A DNA stretch of 64,000 bases. It comes from Clostridiales bacterium CHKCI001 (GTDB taxonomy: Bacteria; Bacillota; Clostridia; Lachnospirales; Lachnospiraceae). A program made the translations under genes and the position numbers. The stretch is taken from assembly GCA_900045905.1 (NCBI GenBank), contig FCNS01000003.1, positions 1 to 64,000 of the forward strand. The letters are read 5' to 3'. The first letter of the stretch is position 1; every line of letters starts with the position of its first letter. This document shows, one piece after another, positions 45,756 to 54,596 of the stretch. The notes beneath the pieces were generated by a model that saw only the letters and a list, made by a program, of their open reading frames with translations, made no database searches and had not been told where the DNA came from.

Positions 45756-47291
45756 TTAAACCAAGTATTTTTCAGCAATCTTATGAAAATCTTCTTCATG
45801 GCTGTTAAACCAAGATACAAAGTCCATATTAGCATCCACCACTGCTTGAGCCATATCCAGAAGGAAAGCAGGAATCTTCGATTGAAGAATAACACCTAAT
45901 TGAGCACCCATACGCTCCGAGCCTTGCTTGTCACAGCCATTAACATGTAAAGTAAAAGCAGGATGAGGAACCTTGTCAATTAATTTCACGCCTCCGTGGA
46001 ATCCAATTAAACCAGTTTGATGTGTTCCACATGAAGAAGGACATCCAGAAATATGGATTTGCGGAAATGCATTGGCTGGAAGGTTTGAAGCTTTCGCCGC
46101 CTCAATACATTCACGTAAGAGGGATTGAGAATCTCGAACACCTTGCTGGCAGATCGAAGCTCCAATACAAGCGACCGAATGTTCCAATGGAGTAGTGGCA
46201 CCATCTTTTGTCACATCTAACACTTTTTGTGCCTCATCTGCTGTTAAGTTAATAATATAAATTTCCTCAAATGGTGAGATTCGCAGTTCTACTTCTTGCA
46301 TGTCTTGGATTGTGTCAGAGATTGCTTTCAATGTTTGAGGAGAAATAAGTCCGCCAATTGGTTGATAAGATACTGCAAAAAGACCCTCTTGTTTTTGGGC
46401 AATAATCCGATCATTCGTAATGGTGCCATTTCCTGTTTTGGTTATAGAGATTGGAGAAACAGAAAGTTTAAGAGATGGATCTTGTTTTGCGGCAGAAAGT
46501 TTTTCTTGAAATGCTTCAATTAATCTTTCCTGACCAAGTGTATCTTGTAAATATCTGCTTCTGGCACGTCCACGGTTTTGATAATTGCCATGTTCGATAA
46601 ACAAATTCACCATTGCATGAATATAATAAAGAATGTCTTCTCCAGCAATATGTTCTGCAACACGAACTCCAAATTTTGGATTATTACCCAGACCACCTGC
46701 GCAGTAAACATCAAAGCTACCATCTTTATTTGCAGTAAAGCCTAAGTCACGGAACGTAGCATGTGGTACGTTTTCTGGACAGTTAGAAAAAGCTACTTTC
46801 AACTTACGAGGAAGTTTCGGACCATGGATGAAGGATAATAAGTAATCCGATGCAGCTAGTGCATAAGGCATAACATCAAAATATTCTTCCTTTTGGACAC
46901 CAGTAAGTGGAGATACCGTTACATTTCTTGGAAAATCTCCTCCACCGCCACGGCAAATAATGCCGAAATCAAGAGCTTTGGATGCAATATGGAACAAAGT
47001 GTCTGGTTTTAAATGATGCAGTTGGATTGTCTCACAAGTCGTTAATTTAATTGTGTCAAGCTGATATGTTTCCACTTGCTGAAGAATAAAAGCAAGGGTA
47101 TTCTTTGGAATTCGTCCTCCTGGCAGGCGAAGACGAAGCATATTAGCCTTTCCGTCTCGTTCTGCGTAACTGCCAAAGCCCCCAGAGATTCCCTTATACT
47201 GTGTCTTTGTAAGTTCCCCATTGTAAAAAGCCTTTGTTTGTTCATAAAAAATGTTCATATCCTGACGGAATAAGTCAATAAATTGATTCAT
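45756..47291 (-). CDS. siroheme [4Fe-4S] sulfite/nitrite reductase (ferredoxin type)
   Basis: A 511-residue reductase with the two ferredoxin-like half-domains and the siroheme/iron-sulfur ligands: C-x5-C in ACIGASICQQG and C-x3-C in GCPSSCGTHQTG. Relatives reduce sulfite to sulfide or nitrite to ammonia with six electrons from ferredoxin. With cysK nearby, sulfite reduction is plausible, but sequence alone does not decide between the two substrates. The start codon follows a GAAAGGA on the minus strand. No sulfate-activation genes are in the window. Confidence 0.88.
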   Translation of the reverse strand: MNQFIDLFRQDMNIFYEQTKAFYNGELTKTQYKGISGGFGSYAERDGKANMLRLRLPGGRIPKNTLAFILQQVETYQLDTIKLTTCETIQLHHLKPDTLFHIASKALDFGIICRGGGGDFPRNVTVSPLTGVQKEEYFDVMPYALAASDYLLSFIHGPKLPRKLKVAFSNCPENVPHATFRDLGFTANKDGSFDVYCAGGLGNNPKFGVRVAEHIAGEDILYYIHAMVNLFIEHGNYQNRGRARSRYLQDTLGQERLIEAFQEKLSAAKQDPSLKLSVSPISITKTGNGTITNDRIIAQKQEGLFAVSYQPIGGLISPQTLKAISDTIQDMQEVELRISPFEEIYIINLTADEAQKVLDVTKDGATTPLEHSVACIGASICQQGVRDSQSLLRECIEAAKASNLPANAFPQIHISGCPSSCGTHQTGLIGFHGGVKLIDKVPHPAFTLHVNGCDKQGSERMGAQLGVILQSKIPAFLLDMAQAVVDANMDFVSWFNSHEEDFHKIAEKYLV

Positions 47292-47507
47292 ATTAACGAG
47301 TCCTTTCTTCTATAGATAGTTCTATCATGTCTCTATCATACCTCATCTATCCACCAGATATCAAGTCTTTTATGATTGCAAAGAAAAAGAAAATGCGATA
47401 TGATGAAAAGCGAAGGTCTGCTTCACATCAATGAATCTACTTCTTATAAAAATAAGAGATGCATATTAATCTGTAGAAAACATAAGATTTGTAGAGGAGG
47501 ATATGCA

Positions 47508-47858
47508 GTGAGAAATGATATAAGTGACAAACGAGAAAGAGAAAAAAGAATTGTATCAGAAATGATTCAATTATATTGCCGTAAGCAACATAAAACGAAG
47601 GAAGGACTATGCCCATCCTGTGCCAAGTTAAAACAATATGCCAAACAGCGAAGCGATCACTGTCCATTTATGGAATCCAAGACGTTTTGTTCTAACTGTA
47701 AGGTTCATTGTTATAAGCCAGAAATGAGAGAGCAAATTCGAAGTGTAATGCGATTCTCTGGTCCAAGAATGATATTCTATCATCCTGTGATGGCAATTCG
47801 ACATTTAATAGAATCAAAAAGAGAAAAGAAACGACAGGAGAAACAATCTAGAAAATAA
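47508..47858 (+). CDS. nitrous-oxide-stimulated promoter family protein
   Basis: About 116 residues, Cys-rich, matching the family named for the nitrous oxide stimulated promoter: KREREKRIVSEMIQLYCRKQ, GLCPSCAKLKQYA, CPFMESKTFCSNCKVHCYKP and RFSGPRMIFYHPVMAIRHL. Six to seven Cys in C-x2-C pairs suggest zinc or iron-sulfur binding. I chose GTG 47508 because AGAGGAGG lies seven bases before it; the open frame extends 44 codons further but without family similarity. Function is not established. It lies divergent from the siroheme reductase, with which it may share nitrogen-oxide or redox control. Confidence 0.82.
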   Translation: MRNDISDKREREKRIVSEMIQLYCRKQHKTKEGLCPSCAKLKQYAKQRSDHCPFMESKTFCSNCKVHCYKPEMREQIRSVMRFSGPRMIFYHPVMAIRHLIESKREKKRQEKQSRK

Positions 47859-47876
47859 AAAATTTTGAATATATAG

Positions 47877-47905
47877 TTGACAGATACGAATCCTTGTGAT
47901 AATAT
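47877..47905 (+). promoter_or_regulatory. sigma-A promoter of the DUF3793-flavodoxin operon
   Basis: TTGACA (47877-47882), 17 bp, TAATAT (47900-47905). It is followed directly by a palindromic operator. Confidence 0.75.
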
Positions 47906-47911
47906 AATAAC

Positions 47912-47929
47912 AGTTAGTAAGAACTAACT
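47912..47929. promoter_or_regulatory. operator AGTTAGT-N4-ACTAACT
   Basis: An 18-bp palindrome that starts six bases after the -10 box. Its core TTAGT-N4-ACTAA is the same as the NRPS operator at 2492. A second copy with one mismatch in the core lies at 48018-48033 (GTTAGAAATAACTAAC). Flavodoxin is the usual iron-sparing replacement for ferredoxin, so control by a metal-responsive repressor makes sense. Confidence 0.6.
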
Positions 47930-47940
47930 TGCTAGTAGGA

Positions 47941-48000
47941 CTAGAAACCCTTTCTAGAACGCTATCGCTTTATTATGCGGGTATGAAAAAAACATACCCG
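47941..48000 (+). promoter_or_regulatory. structured leader with two perfect hairpins
   Basis: CTAGAAA-CCC-TTTCTAG at 47941-47957 and CGGGTATG-A7-CATACCCG at 47978-48000 lie between promoter and first gene. The second is followed by TTCCTTT and could act as a terminator, so the leader may be an attenuator. I recognise no known riboswitch class. Confidence 0.4.
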
Positions 48001-48074
48001 TTCCTTTCACTGAAATGGTTAGAAATAACTAACTAAAAGTGAAACAAATATTATATGGAAATAGGAGGCATAAA

Positions 48075-48263
48075 ATGAGTGTTGTGATTGTTGAAAAAAT
48101 AAAGAATATAGTCTGTCAATATGAAAAAATCTGTAGAAAATATAGCTATAACTTACAGACTACATGTGATTATTTCAATATTGCGACATCTCTTACCTGC
48201 GTTCAAGAACAAACTGTCACAGAACGTTATGTATTATTGGAGGAACGTGTATGCTGGAACTAA
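48075..48263 (+). CDS. small Cys-containing protein, function unknown
   Basis: A 62-residue ORF with a strong AGGAGG site nine bases before its ATG (MSVVIVEKIKNIVCQYEKIC onward). Five Cys, two of them six residues apart near the start, hint at metal binding or a regulatory role. Its end overlaps the DUF3793 start by 13 bases, so it is the first gene of the flavodoxin operon. I recognise no family. The ribosome site and coupling argue that it is real. Confidence 0.55.
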   Translation: MSVVIVEKIKNIVCQYEKICRKYSYNLQTTCDYFNIATSLTCVQEQTVTERYVLLEERVCWN

Positions 48264-48811
48264 AAATGATAGAACATTGTTCTCCTACTTTAGCAGGGCT
48301 AAAAACAGCTAATATATTTAATTACAGATTTTCATCTATTGATATTTTGTTAGAAGAGATTCAAGCAGAAAACCAGAAACTAAATAGAAAAGGAGTATTT
48401 ATAGAGATCTTAAAGATAAAAGATACACAAGTGCTATTGTATGTATATCGTAAAAAAAGATTGGAATACGACTTGAAAAAAGATGGAGTTAAGATATTAT
48501 TATCAAAATATGGATATACAAGTGAAGAAGTGGAAGCCTGTATATTAAAATTGAAAAGTAGACTCTCTCAATATGATAGATATGATAGTTTTCCACATGA
48601 GATTGGATTGTTTTTAAGTTATCCTTTAGAAGATGTGATAGGATTTATTGAACAAGAAGGAAAAAACTATAAATGCAGAGGATTATGGAAAGTGTATTGC
48701 AATGAATGTGAAGCAGTCAAATTATTTGCCAAATTCAAAAAATGTACGGCAGTATATATGAGATTATTCACAAATGGAAGGTCAATTACGCAGCTAACTG
48801 TAGCTGCATAA
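48251..48811 (+). CDS. DUF3793 family protein
   Basis: A 186-residue cytoplasmic protein. The family features are the start MIEHCSPTLAGLKTANIF, the central PHEIGLFLSYPLEDVIGFIE, the GLWKVYCN block with CNEC, and FKKCTAVYMRLFTNGRSITQ. DUF3793 genes commonly sit beside flavodoxin genes in clostridia, as here, 28 bases upstream of it. That suggests a role in flavodoxin loading or iron-limited electron transfer, but the function is not known. TTGGAGGAACG precedes the ATG. Confidence 0.88.
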   Translation: MLELKMIEHCSPTLAGLKTANIFNYRFSSIDILLEEIQAENQKLNRKGVFIEILKIKDTQVLLYVYRKKRLEYDLKKDGVKILLSKYGYTSEEVEACILKLKSRLSQYDRYDSFPHEIGLFLSYPLEDVIGFIEQEGKNYKCRGLWKVYCNECEAVKLFAKFKKCTAVYMRLFTNGRSITQLTVAA

Positions 48812-48839
48812 TAAATAAAGAAAAGGATGGTAAAATAAG

Positions 48840-49262
48840 ATGAGTAAAGTAGCAGTAGTTTATTGGAGTGGTACAGGAAATACAGAAGCAATGGCAAATG
48901 AAGTAGTAGAAGGCGCAAAAGAAGCTGGCGCTGAAGTAAGTGTATTTGGTGCATCCGAATTTTCAGAAGATAAAGTGGATGAATTTGATGCAATTGCATT
49001 TGGATGCCCAGCTATGGGAGCCGAAGTATTAGAAGAAGAAGAATTCCAGCCAATGTTTGATGCTTGTGAAGGAAAATTAGGCGGCAAGAAAATTGCCCTT
49101 TTTGGTTCCTATGGATGGGGTGATGGCGAATGGATGAGAAACTGGGAAGAAGAGTGTATGAATGCAGGTGCACAAATCGCTTGTGATTGTGTAATAGCAA
49201 ACGGGGCTCCAGATGATGAAGCAGTTGAGTCCTGTAGAGGATTAGGAAGAGCTTTAGCATAA
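48840..49262 (+). CDS. short-chain flavodoxin
   Basis: A 140-residue FMN electron carrier. Visible: the phosphate loop VVYWSGTGNTEAMANEV near residue 7, CPAMGAEVLEEEEFQP, and the second FMN loop FGSYGWGDGEWM. It replaces ferredoxin when iron is scarce. Last gene of an operon with an operator matching that of the metallophore locus. AAAAGGATGG lies before the ATG. Confidence 0.95.
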   Translation: MSKVAVVYWSGTGNTEAMANEVVEGAKEAGAEVSVFGASEFSEDKVDEFDAIAFGCPAMGAEVLEEEEFQPMFDACEGKLGGKKIALFGSYGWGDGEWMRNWEEECMNAGAQIACDCVIANGAPDDEAVESCRGLGRALA

Positions 49263-49373
49263 TTGTACATGACATAATAGAAGAAAGAACATAGGCTAAA
49301 TATAATAAAACTGAGAAAAATTTGTAACTATTATATTTGACAAACAGCTTACAATAAAATAGCCAAAGAAAGA

Positions 49374-49405
49374 GGACGTTATCATTAAGATGACGTTCTT
49401 TTTTT
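49374..49405 (+). terminator. intrinsic terminator of the flavodoxin operon
   Basis: GGACGTTATC and GATGACGTTC pair with G-T wobbles around ATTAA, followed by TTTTTTT. Confidence 0.7.
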
Positions 49406-49427
49406 ATAAAAAATTATTTCGAATTGC

Positions 49428-49484
49428 TTGAAATTTTAACTGTAATATGATATTATGAAGTTAACTTCATACGAAGTATACTTC
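49428..49484 (+). promoter_or_regulatory. promoter with two palindromic operators for the XRE gene
   Basis: TTGAAA (49428-49433), 17 bp, TATTAT (49451-49456). An 18-bp palindrome with arms TATGAAG and CTTCATA (49454-49471) overlaps the -10, and a related palindrome GAAGTATACTTC follows at 49473-49484. Both share GAAGT/ACTTC half-sites. The likely binder is the XRE protein encoded next, repressing itself. Confidence 0.65.
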
Positions 49485-49504
49485 ATATTGAAAGGGACGT
49501 GAAA

Positions 49505-49735
49505 ATGAAAACAAGAGTAAAAGAGTTGCGTAATGCAAACGGATTAACGCAACAGCAACTTGCCGATTTAGTTCATGTTTCGGCTAGAACGATAATATCC
49601 ATTGAAAAAGAACAATATAGCCCTTCTTTGATGCTTGCTTATCGGATATCACAAGTTTTTCATGTTACGGTAGAAGAGTTATGTTGTTTAGAAGAAAATA
49701 AAAGATTGGAGGATAGGAAGTATGAAGAAATTTAA
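49505..49735 (+). CDS. small XRE-family transcriptional regulator
   Basis: About 76 residues, nearly all a Cro/CI helix-turn-helix: RVKELRNANGLTQQQLADLV, then HVSARTIISIEKEQYSPSL. The length and pairing with a small membrane protein are typical of the yozG-type regulator/membrane-protein cassettes of Firmicutes. ATG 49505 has AAAGGGA seven bases upstream; GTG 49499 is also open. It overlaps the next gene by 14 bases. Confidence 0.88.
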   Translation: MKTRVKELRNANGLTQQQLADLVHVSARTIISIEKEQYSPSLMLAYRISQVFHVTVEELCCLEENKRLEDRKYEEI

Positions 49736-50180
49736 TCATTTAGCATATGTGGAAAAAATTAAATGGCGGATTCGTATTTTATGGACTGTTATAATTGCTA
49801 TGTGTGTATACATGGTTATAATTGGAGAAGTTGGTGGCGGAGATTCAAGGGTTATGACTAATCTTGCAAAAAGTGTTAGTCGTATTATCTTTTTCGGAGG
49901 GTTTGTTTATGTTTGTTATAGAATTTTTCAAAATAAGAAATTATTAAAAAATCGGTTGCTTTTAAAAGAACAAATGTTGATGGAACAAGATGAGCGAAAC
50001 CAATATTTACATGATAAAAGCGGTGGAATCGTGTTGGATATTCTTCTTATAGGATTACTTTTTATTACAGTTACATCTGCTTTATTTAATATGCCCGCTT
50101 TTTATACATCGGTAATTATATTATCTTTTACCATTTTATTGAAAATTACTGCGTATTTTATATTTAGTAAATATAGTTAG
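49722..50180 (+). CDS. small four-helix membrane protein, partner of the XRE regulator
   Basis: A 152-residue protein with four hydrophobic segments (IRILWTVIIAMCVYMVIIG, IIFFGGFVYVCYRIF, IVLDILLIGLLFITVTSALF and SVIILSFTILLKITAYFIF) and a charged loop with LKEQMLMEQDERNQYLHDKS between helices 2 and 3. Its start lies inside the XRE gene with GGAGGATAGGAAG upstream, so the two are coupled. Such pairs occur widely in Firmicutes; the membrane protein may sense stress or restrain the regulator. Function unknown. Confidence 0.75.
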   Translation: MKKFNHLAYVEKIKWRIRILWTVIIAMCVYMVIIGEVGGGDSRVMTNLAKSVSRIIFFGGFVYVCYRIFQNKKLLKNRLLLKEQMLMEQDERNQYLHDKSGGIVLDILLIGLLFITVTSALFNMPAFYTSVIILSFTILLKITAYFIFSKYS

Positions 50181-50406
50181 ATCCTATAACTGTAGAGAAT
50201 AAAATGGGGAAATAAGGTAGAAAAAGTATTTTCTTGCAAAAGAAAAGGAAAATTTGACTTTAAGAAGAAAAATTTGGTGCAATTATAACAATATAATTTG
50301 TAAGAAAATCAAAAAAATAAAAAAATTACAAAAAAGACTATGGATTTTTGCAATCTTGTGGTACAATGATAACATCAGTACTTAATATTAATTAGGGGGT
50401 AATAAA

Positions 50407-51615
50407 ATGGCAAAAGAAATGATTGCAATGCTTCTAGCTGGCGGTCAGGGGTCACGTTTATATGCGCTGACTCAAAAGCTGGCAAAACCAGCAGTTCCTT
50501 TTGGTGGGAAATATCGAATTATCGACTTCCCACTATCTAACTGCGTAAATTCTGGAATCGATACAGTAGGTATTCTTACTCAGTATCAGCCAATGGTATT
50601 AAATGAATATATCGGTAATGGTCAACCTTGGGATTTAGACCGTCTCTATGGTGGAGTTCATGTTTTACCACCGTATCAGCAGGCATCTGGTTCTGACTGG
50701 TATAAAGGTACTGCGAATGCAATTTACCAAAATATTCCATTTATTGAACGTTATAATCCACAATATGTTATTATTTTATCTGGTGACCAGATCTGTAAGC
50801 AGGATTATAGTGATTTCTTAAAATTCCATAAAGAAAAAGGTGCAGAATTTAGTGTAGCTGTTATGGAAGTGCCATGGGATGAAGCATCTCGTTTCGGTTT
50901 AATGGTAGCTGATGAAAATGATAAAATTACAGAGTTCCAAGAAAAACCAAAGAATCCTAAGTCAAACCTTGCTTCAATGGGTATTTATATCTTCAATTGG
51001 GATATTTTAAAGAAATACTTAATAGAAGACGAGGCAGATCCTGAATCTGAAAATGATTTTGGTAACAATATTATTCCAAATCTCTTACGTGATGGACGTA
51101 ATATGTATGCTTATCATTTCAGTGGATACTGGAAAGATGTGGGAACAATCTCGTCCTTGTGGGAAGCAAATATGGAAGTCTTAGATCCAGAAAATAGTGG
51201 TATCAATCTTTTCGATGATAGTTGGAAGATCTACAGCAGAAACAGCGGTATGACTGGACATAGAATTAGTTCCGATGCAATTGTAGAAAATTCTATGATT
51301 ACAGATGGATGTCGTGTCGCAGGTAACGTAAAGCATTCTATTTTATTTGCAGGTGTTCAGGTAGAGCCAGGCGCAGAAGTAGAAGATGCCGTTGTTATGG
51401 GTGGTACAGTAATTAAATCAGGCGCAGTTGTAAAACATTGTATTGTAGCTGAGAATGTGGTGATTGGTGAAAATGCAGTCGTTGGAGCTATGCCTACAGA
51501 AGGTGAAAAAGGAGTTGCAACAGTAGGACCAGGCGTTTATATCGGGGATAATGCAAAAGTCGGACCAAATGCTATGGTTAGTAATAATGTAAAGGACGGT
51601 GAAGTACAATGGTAA
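50407..51615 (+). CDS. glgC: glucose-1-phosphate adenylyltransferase, catalytic subunit
   Basis: A 402-residue ADP-glucose pyrophosphorylase making ADP-glucose for glycogen synthesis. Visible: the nucleotide loop [56 protein letters not shown] and a C-terminal left-handed beta-helix with hexapeptide repeats from about 290 ([15 protein letters not shown] onward). TAGGGGGTAA precedes the ATG. It overlaps glgD by seven bases, so the two subunits are made together. The 226-bp gap upstream is AT-rich, with no element I recognise. Confidence 0.96.
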   Translation: MAKEMIAMLLAGGQGSRLYALTQKLAKPAVPFGGKYRIIDFPLSNCVNSGIDTVGILTQYQPMVLNEYIGNGQPWDLDRLYGGVHVLPPYQQASGSDWYKGTANAIYQNIPFIERYNPQYVIILSGDQICKQDYSDFLKFHKEKGAEFSVAVMEVPWDEASRFGLMVADENDKITEFQEKPKNPKSNLASMGIYIFNWDILKKYLIEDEADPESENDFGNNIIPNLLRDGRNMYAYHFSGYWKDVGTISSLWEANMEVLDPENSGINLFDDSWKIYSRNSGMTGHRISSDAIVENSMITDGCRVAGNVKHSILFAGVQVEPGAEVEDAVVMGGTVIKSGAVVKHCIVAENVVIGENAVVGAMPTEGEKGVATVGPGVYIGDNAKVGPNAMVSNNVKDGEVQW

Positions 51616-52751
51616 AATCCAATGCAAATGCACTCGGTATTATTTTCCCAAATAGCTATGATTCTTTGGTTCCTGAACTGGTTGGGGAGCGTTTGATGGC
51701 TTCCATTCCTTTTGCGAGCCGTTATCGTATGGTTGACTTTATTTTATCCAGTATGGTAAATTGTGGTATTGATAATATTTCTATTATTGTACGTAAAAAT
51801 TATCATTCTTTGATGGATCATTTAGGTTCTGGCCGTGAGTGGGATTTAACTCGTAAAAACGGAGGTTTAAATATTGTTCCTCCATTTGCAGAAAAAACAG
51901 TAAAAATTTATAATGGACGTGTAGAGGCTCTGGCAAGTATTTTAGATTTCTTAAAATCCCAAAAAGAAAAATATGTTGTTATGTCAGATGCAAATATTGC
52001 AGTTAATTTTGATTTTAATGCATTAATTGATGCTCATATTGCAAGTGGCGCCGATGTAACCGTTGCCTATGCAGAACAAGAAATTCCTGCAAGTGCGATA
52101 GAAGCACCAGCTGTAAATAAAAACTTATATTATACATTAATTCTAGATAATGGACAAGTAAAAGAAATTAAAATTAACTCTAAGAAAGCTGGTATTCAAA
52201 ACTTCTCTATGAATATTTATGTGATTGACAGAGAACTTTTAATTGACCAAATCAGCAGTGCATTCGTTCATGGCTATATCTATTTTGAGCGTGACATTTT
52301 AGCTCCTCAATTAGACAAGTTAAATGTACAAGCATTTAAGTATGATGGATACATTGCACGTATCAGTGATATGAAGAGTTACTTTGATGAAAATATGAAG
52401 ATGTTGGATGAAAAGAATCTGGATGCTTTATTCTCAGGAAACTCTATCTATACAAAGATCCGTGATGACAACCCAACTCGCTATATTAATGGTGCGAAAG
52501 CAAAGAATATTATGGCAGCAGATGGCTGTGTAATTGAAGGTGAAGTAGAAAATAGTATTCTTTTCCGTGGAGTTAAGATTGGAAAAGGAGCTAAGGTTAA
52601 AAACTGTGTTCTTATGCAAGATACCGTAATTGAACCTGGCGTAAATGTAGAATATGTTATTTCAGATAAAAATGTAACGATTACTGCTGGAAAAGAAGTA
52701 AAAGGAACAGACACCTTCCCAGTATATGTGGCAAAATATCAAGTAGTATAA
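51609..52751 (+). CDS. glgD: glucose-1-phosphate adenylyltransferase, GlgD subunit
   Basis: A 380-residue paralogue of glgC typical of Firmicutes. It keeps the overall fold ([20 protein letters not shown] and a beta-helix tail from about 285), but lacks the GGxGxR nucleotide loop, so it acts as a regulatory partner of GlgC. Seven-base overlap with glgC. Three hairpins follow before glpK. Confidence 0.94.
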   Translation: MVKSNANALGIIFPNSYDSLVPELVGERLMASIPFASRYRMVDFILSSMVNCGIDNISIIVRKNYHSLMDHLGSGREWDLTRKNGGLNIVPPFAEKTVKIYNGRVEALASILDFLKSQKEKYVVMSDANIAVNFDFNALIDAHIASGADVTVAYAEQEIPASAIEAPAVNKNLYYTLILDNGQVKEIKINSKKAGIQNFSMNIYVIDRELLIDQISSAFVHGYIYFERDILAPQLDKLNVQAFKYDGYIARISDMKSYFDENMKMLDEKNLDALFSGNSIYTKIRDDNPTRYINGAKAKNIMAADGCVIEGEVENSILFRGVKIGKGAKVKNCVLMQDTVIEPGVNVEYVISDKNVTITAGKEVKGTDTFPVYVAKYQVV

Positions 52752-52770
52752 GATTATTTACTTAAGAACA

Positions 52771-52892
52771 AAAGAAACCTCCATTGGAGCTTTCTTTTGT
52801 ATATCACGATAATAAAAATACAGAAAACAATTTGTTTTCTGTTACAATACATAGCTAATACAATAGGCCTGATAGAATTGAGTCTGTCAGGC
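52771..52892. terminator. three hairpins between glgD and glpK
   Basis: AAAGAAACCTCCA with TGGAGCTTTCTTT (52771-52797); CAGAAAACAA with TTGTTTTCTG (52821-52841); GCCTGATAGA with TCTGTCAGGC, then TTATTT (52867-52892). The first and third look like terminators; the middle one may be regulatory for glpK. The 208-bp gap holds no other feature I can support. Confidence 0.5.
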
Positions 52893-52959
52893 TTATTTGC
52901 GTACTGTTGAAAAGGGATATGCTTTGTATAAAGGAATAATCTCAAAGGAGGAAATAAAA

Positions 52960-54459
52960 ATGCATAAATATGTGATGGCATTGGATTCTGGAACAACAAG
53001 CAATCGCTGTATTTTGTTTAATGAAAAAGGAGAAATGTGCAGTGTCGCACAAAAAGAATTTACACAATTTTTCCCAAAGCCAGGTTGGGTGGAACATGAT
53101 GCAGATGAAATATGGTCGGCTCAGTTGGAAGTAGCCCAAGAAGCCATGGCCAATATTGGGATCACCGCAGCCGATATTGCAGCGATTGGCATTACCAATC
53201 AGAGAGAAACAACGATTGTATGGGACAAAAACAGCGGAGAGCCTGTTTATCATGCCATTGTGTGGCAATGCCGCAGAACAGCAGAATATTGTGATGATTT
53301 AAAAGAGAAAGGATTGACCGATTCGTTTCGTTCTAAAACAGGGCTGATTATTGATGCGTATTTTTCAGGAACAAAGCTCAGATGGATATTAGAACATGTG
53401 CCAGGAGCAAGAGAACGAGCAGAAAAGGGAGAATTACTATTTGGAACAGTAGAAACTTGGCTGATTTGGAAACTAACCAAAGGAAGAGTTCATGTAACGG
53501 ATTACTCTAATGCTTCCAGAACGATGTTATTCAATATTAATGAGCTAAAATGGGATGAGGAAATTTTGGAAGAACTAAATATTCCTAAGTGTATGCTTCC
53601 AGAAGTAAAGCCATCGAGCTGTATTTACGGACAAGCTGATCCATCCTTTTTTGGAGCACCAATTCCGATTGGAGGAGCAGCAGGAGATCAGCAAGCAGCA
53701 TTGTTTGGACAAACTTGCTTTTTGCCAGGGGAGGCTAAAAATACGTATGGAACAGGCTGCTTTTTATTAATGAATACAGGAGAAAAACCAGTATTTTCTA
53801 ACAATGGATTAGTGACGACCATTGCATGGGGATTCAATGGAAAAGTGGAGTATGCATTAGAAGGATCAATTTTTATTGCAGGGGCTGCAATTCAATGGTT
53901 GCGGGATGAAATGAGATTCATTCAGTCCTCTCCTGATTCCGAATATATGGCAAAAAAAGTAAAAGATACCAATGGATGCTATGTCGTTCCAGCATTTACA
54001 GGATTGGGAGCACCTCACTGGGATCAATATGCAAGAGGTACCATTGTTGGTATTACACGAGGCGTAAATAAATATCATATTGTTCGTGCAACCCTAGACT
54101 CCATTTGCTATCAAGTGAATGATGTGCTTCAGGCGATGGAAGCAGATTCAGGAATTCAACTGAGTACATTAAAAGTCGATGGAGGAGCAAGTGCCAATAA
54201 TTATTTAATGCAGACCCAGGCAGATTTAAGTAATGCTCCTGTAAACCGCCCTATTTGTGTAGAAACAACAGCAATGGGAGCTGCCTATCTGGCAGGACTG
54301 GCAGTTGGATATTGGAAAGACAAAGAAACAATTAGAAACAACTGGAAAATCGACCGTACCTTTGTTCCAAACATTGACGAGGAAGAAAGAAAAAATAGAA
54401 TAAAAGGATGGAAAAAAGCAGTGAAATGTTCCTATGGATGGGCAGCGGAGAAAGACTGA
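52960..54459 (+). CDS. glpK: glycerol kinase
   Basis: A 499-residue FGGY-family kinase turning glycerol and ATP into sn-glycerol-3-phosphate. Visible: the phosphate loop [27 protein letters not shown] with the glycerol-binding Arg-Glu, [27 protein letters not shown] and the ATP-binding [16 protein letters not shown] start at ATG 52960 (MHKYVMALD) because AAAGGAGG lies just upstream; the open frame extends 21 codons further without a site. No glpF or glpD accompanies it here. A terminator follows at 54491. Confidence 0.95.
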   Translation: MHKYVMALDSGTTSNRCILFNEKGEMCSVAQKEFTQFFPKPGWVEHDADEIWSAQLEVAQEAMANIGITAADIAAIGITNQRETTIVWDKNSGEPVYHAIVWQCRRTAEYCDDLKEKGLTDSFRSKTGLIIDAYFSGTKLRWILEHVPGARERAEKGELLFGTVETWLIWKLTKGRVHVTDYSNASRTMLFNINELKWDEEILEELNIPKCMLPEVKPSSCIYGQADPSFFGAPIPIGGAAGDQQAALFGQTCFLPGEAKNTYGTGCFLLMNTGEKPVFSNNGLVTTIAWGFNGKVEYALEGSIFIAGAAIQWLRDEMRFIQSSPDSEYMAKKVKDTNGCYVVPAFTGLGAPHWDQYARGTIVGITRGVNKYHIVRATLDSICYQVNDVLQAMEADSGIQLSTLKVDGGASANNYLMQTQADLSNAPVNRPICVETTAMGAAYLAGLAVGYWKDKETIRNNWKIDRTFVPNIDEEERKNRIKGWKKAVKCSYGWAAEKD

Positions 54460-54490
54460 GTATAGGTTGATATTTTTCTTAAGGAAATAA

Positions 54491-54533
54491 GGGAGATACA
54501 CAATCTTTTTGATCTGTAATCTCCCTTGCTTTT
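54491..54533 (+). terminator. intrinsic terminator after glpK
   Basis: GGGAGAT and ATCTCCC close a hairpin with inner ACA/TGT pairing, followed by TTGCTTTTA. Confidence 0.55.
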
Positions 54534-54596
54534 ATGATCCTATGTAAAAGAAAACGTTCCGTGAAGATTTCTTTTATTGGAAATTTATATCATAGA

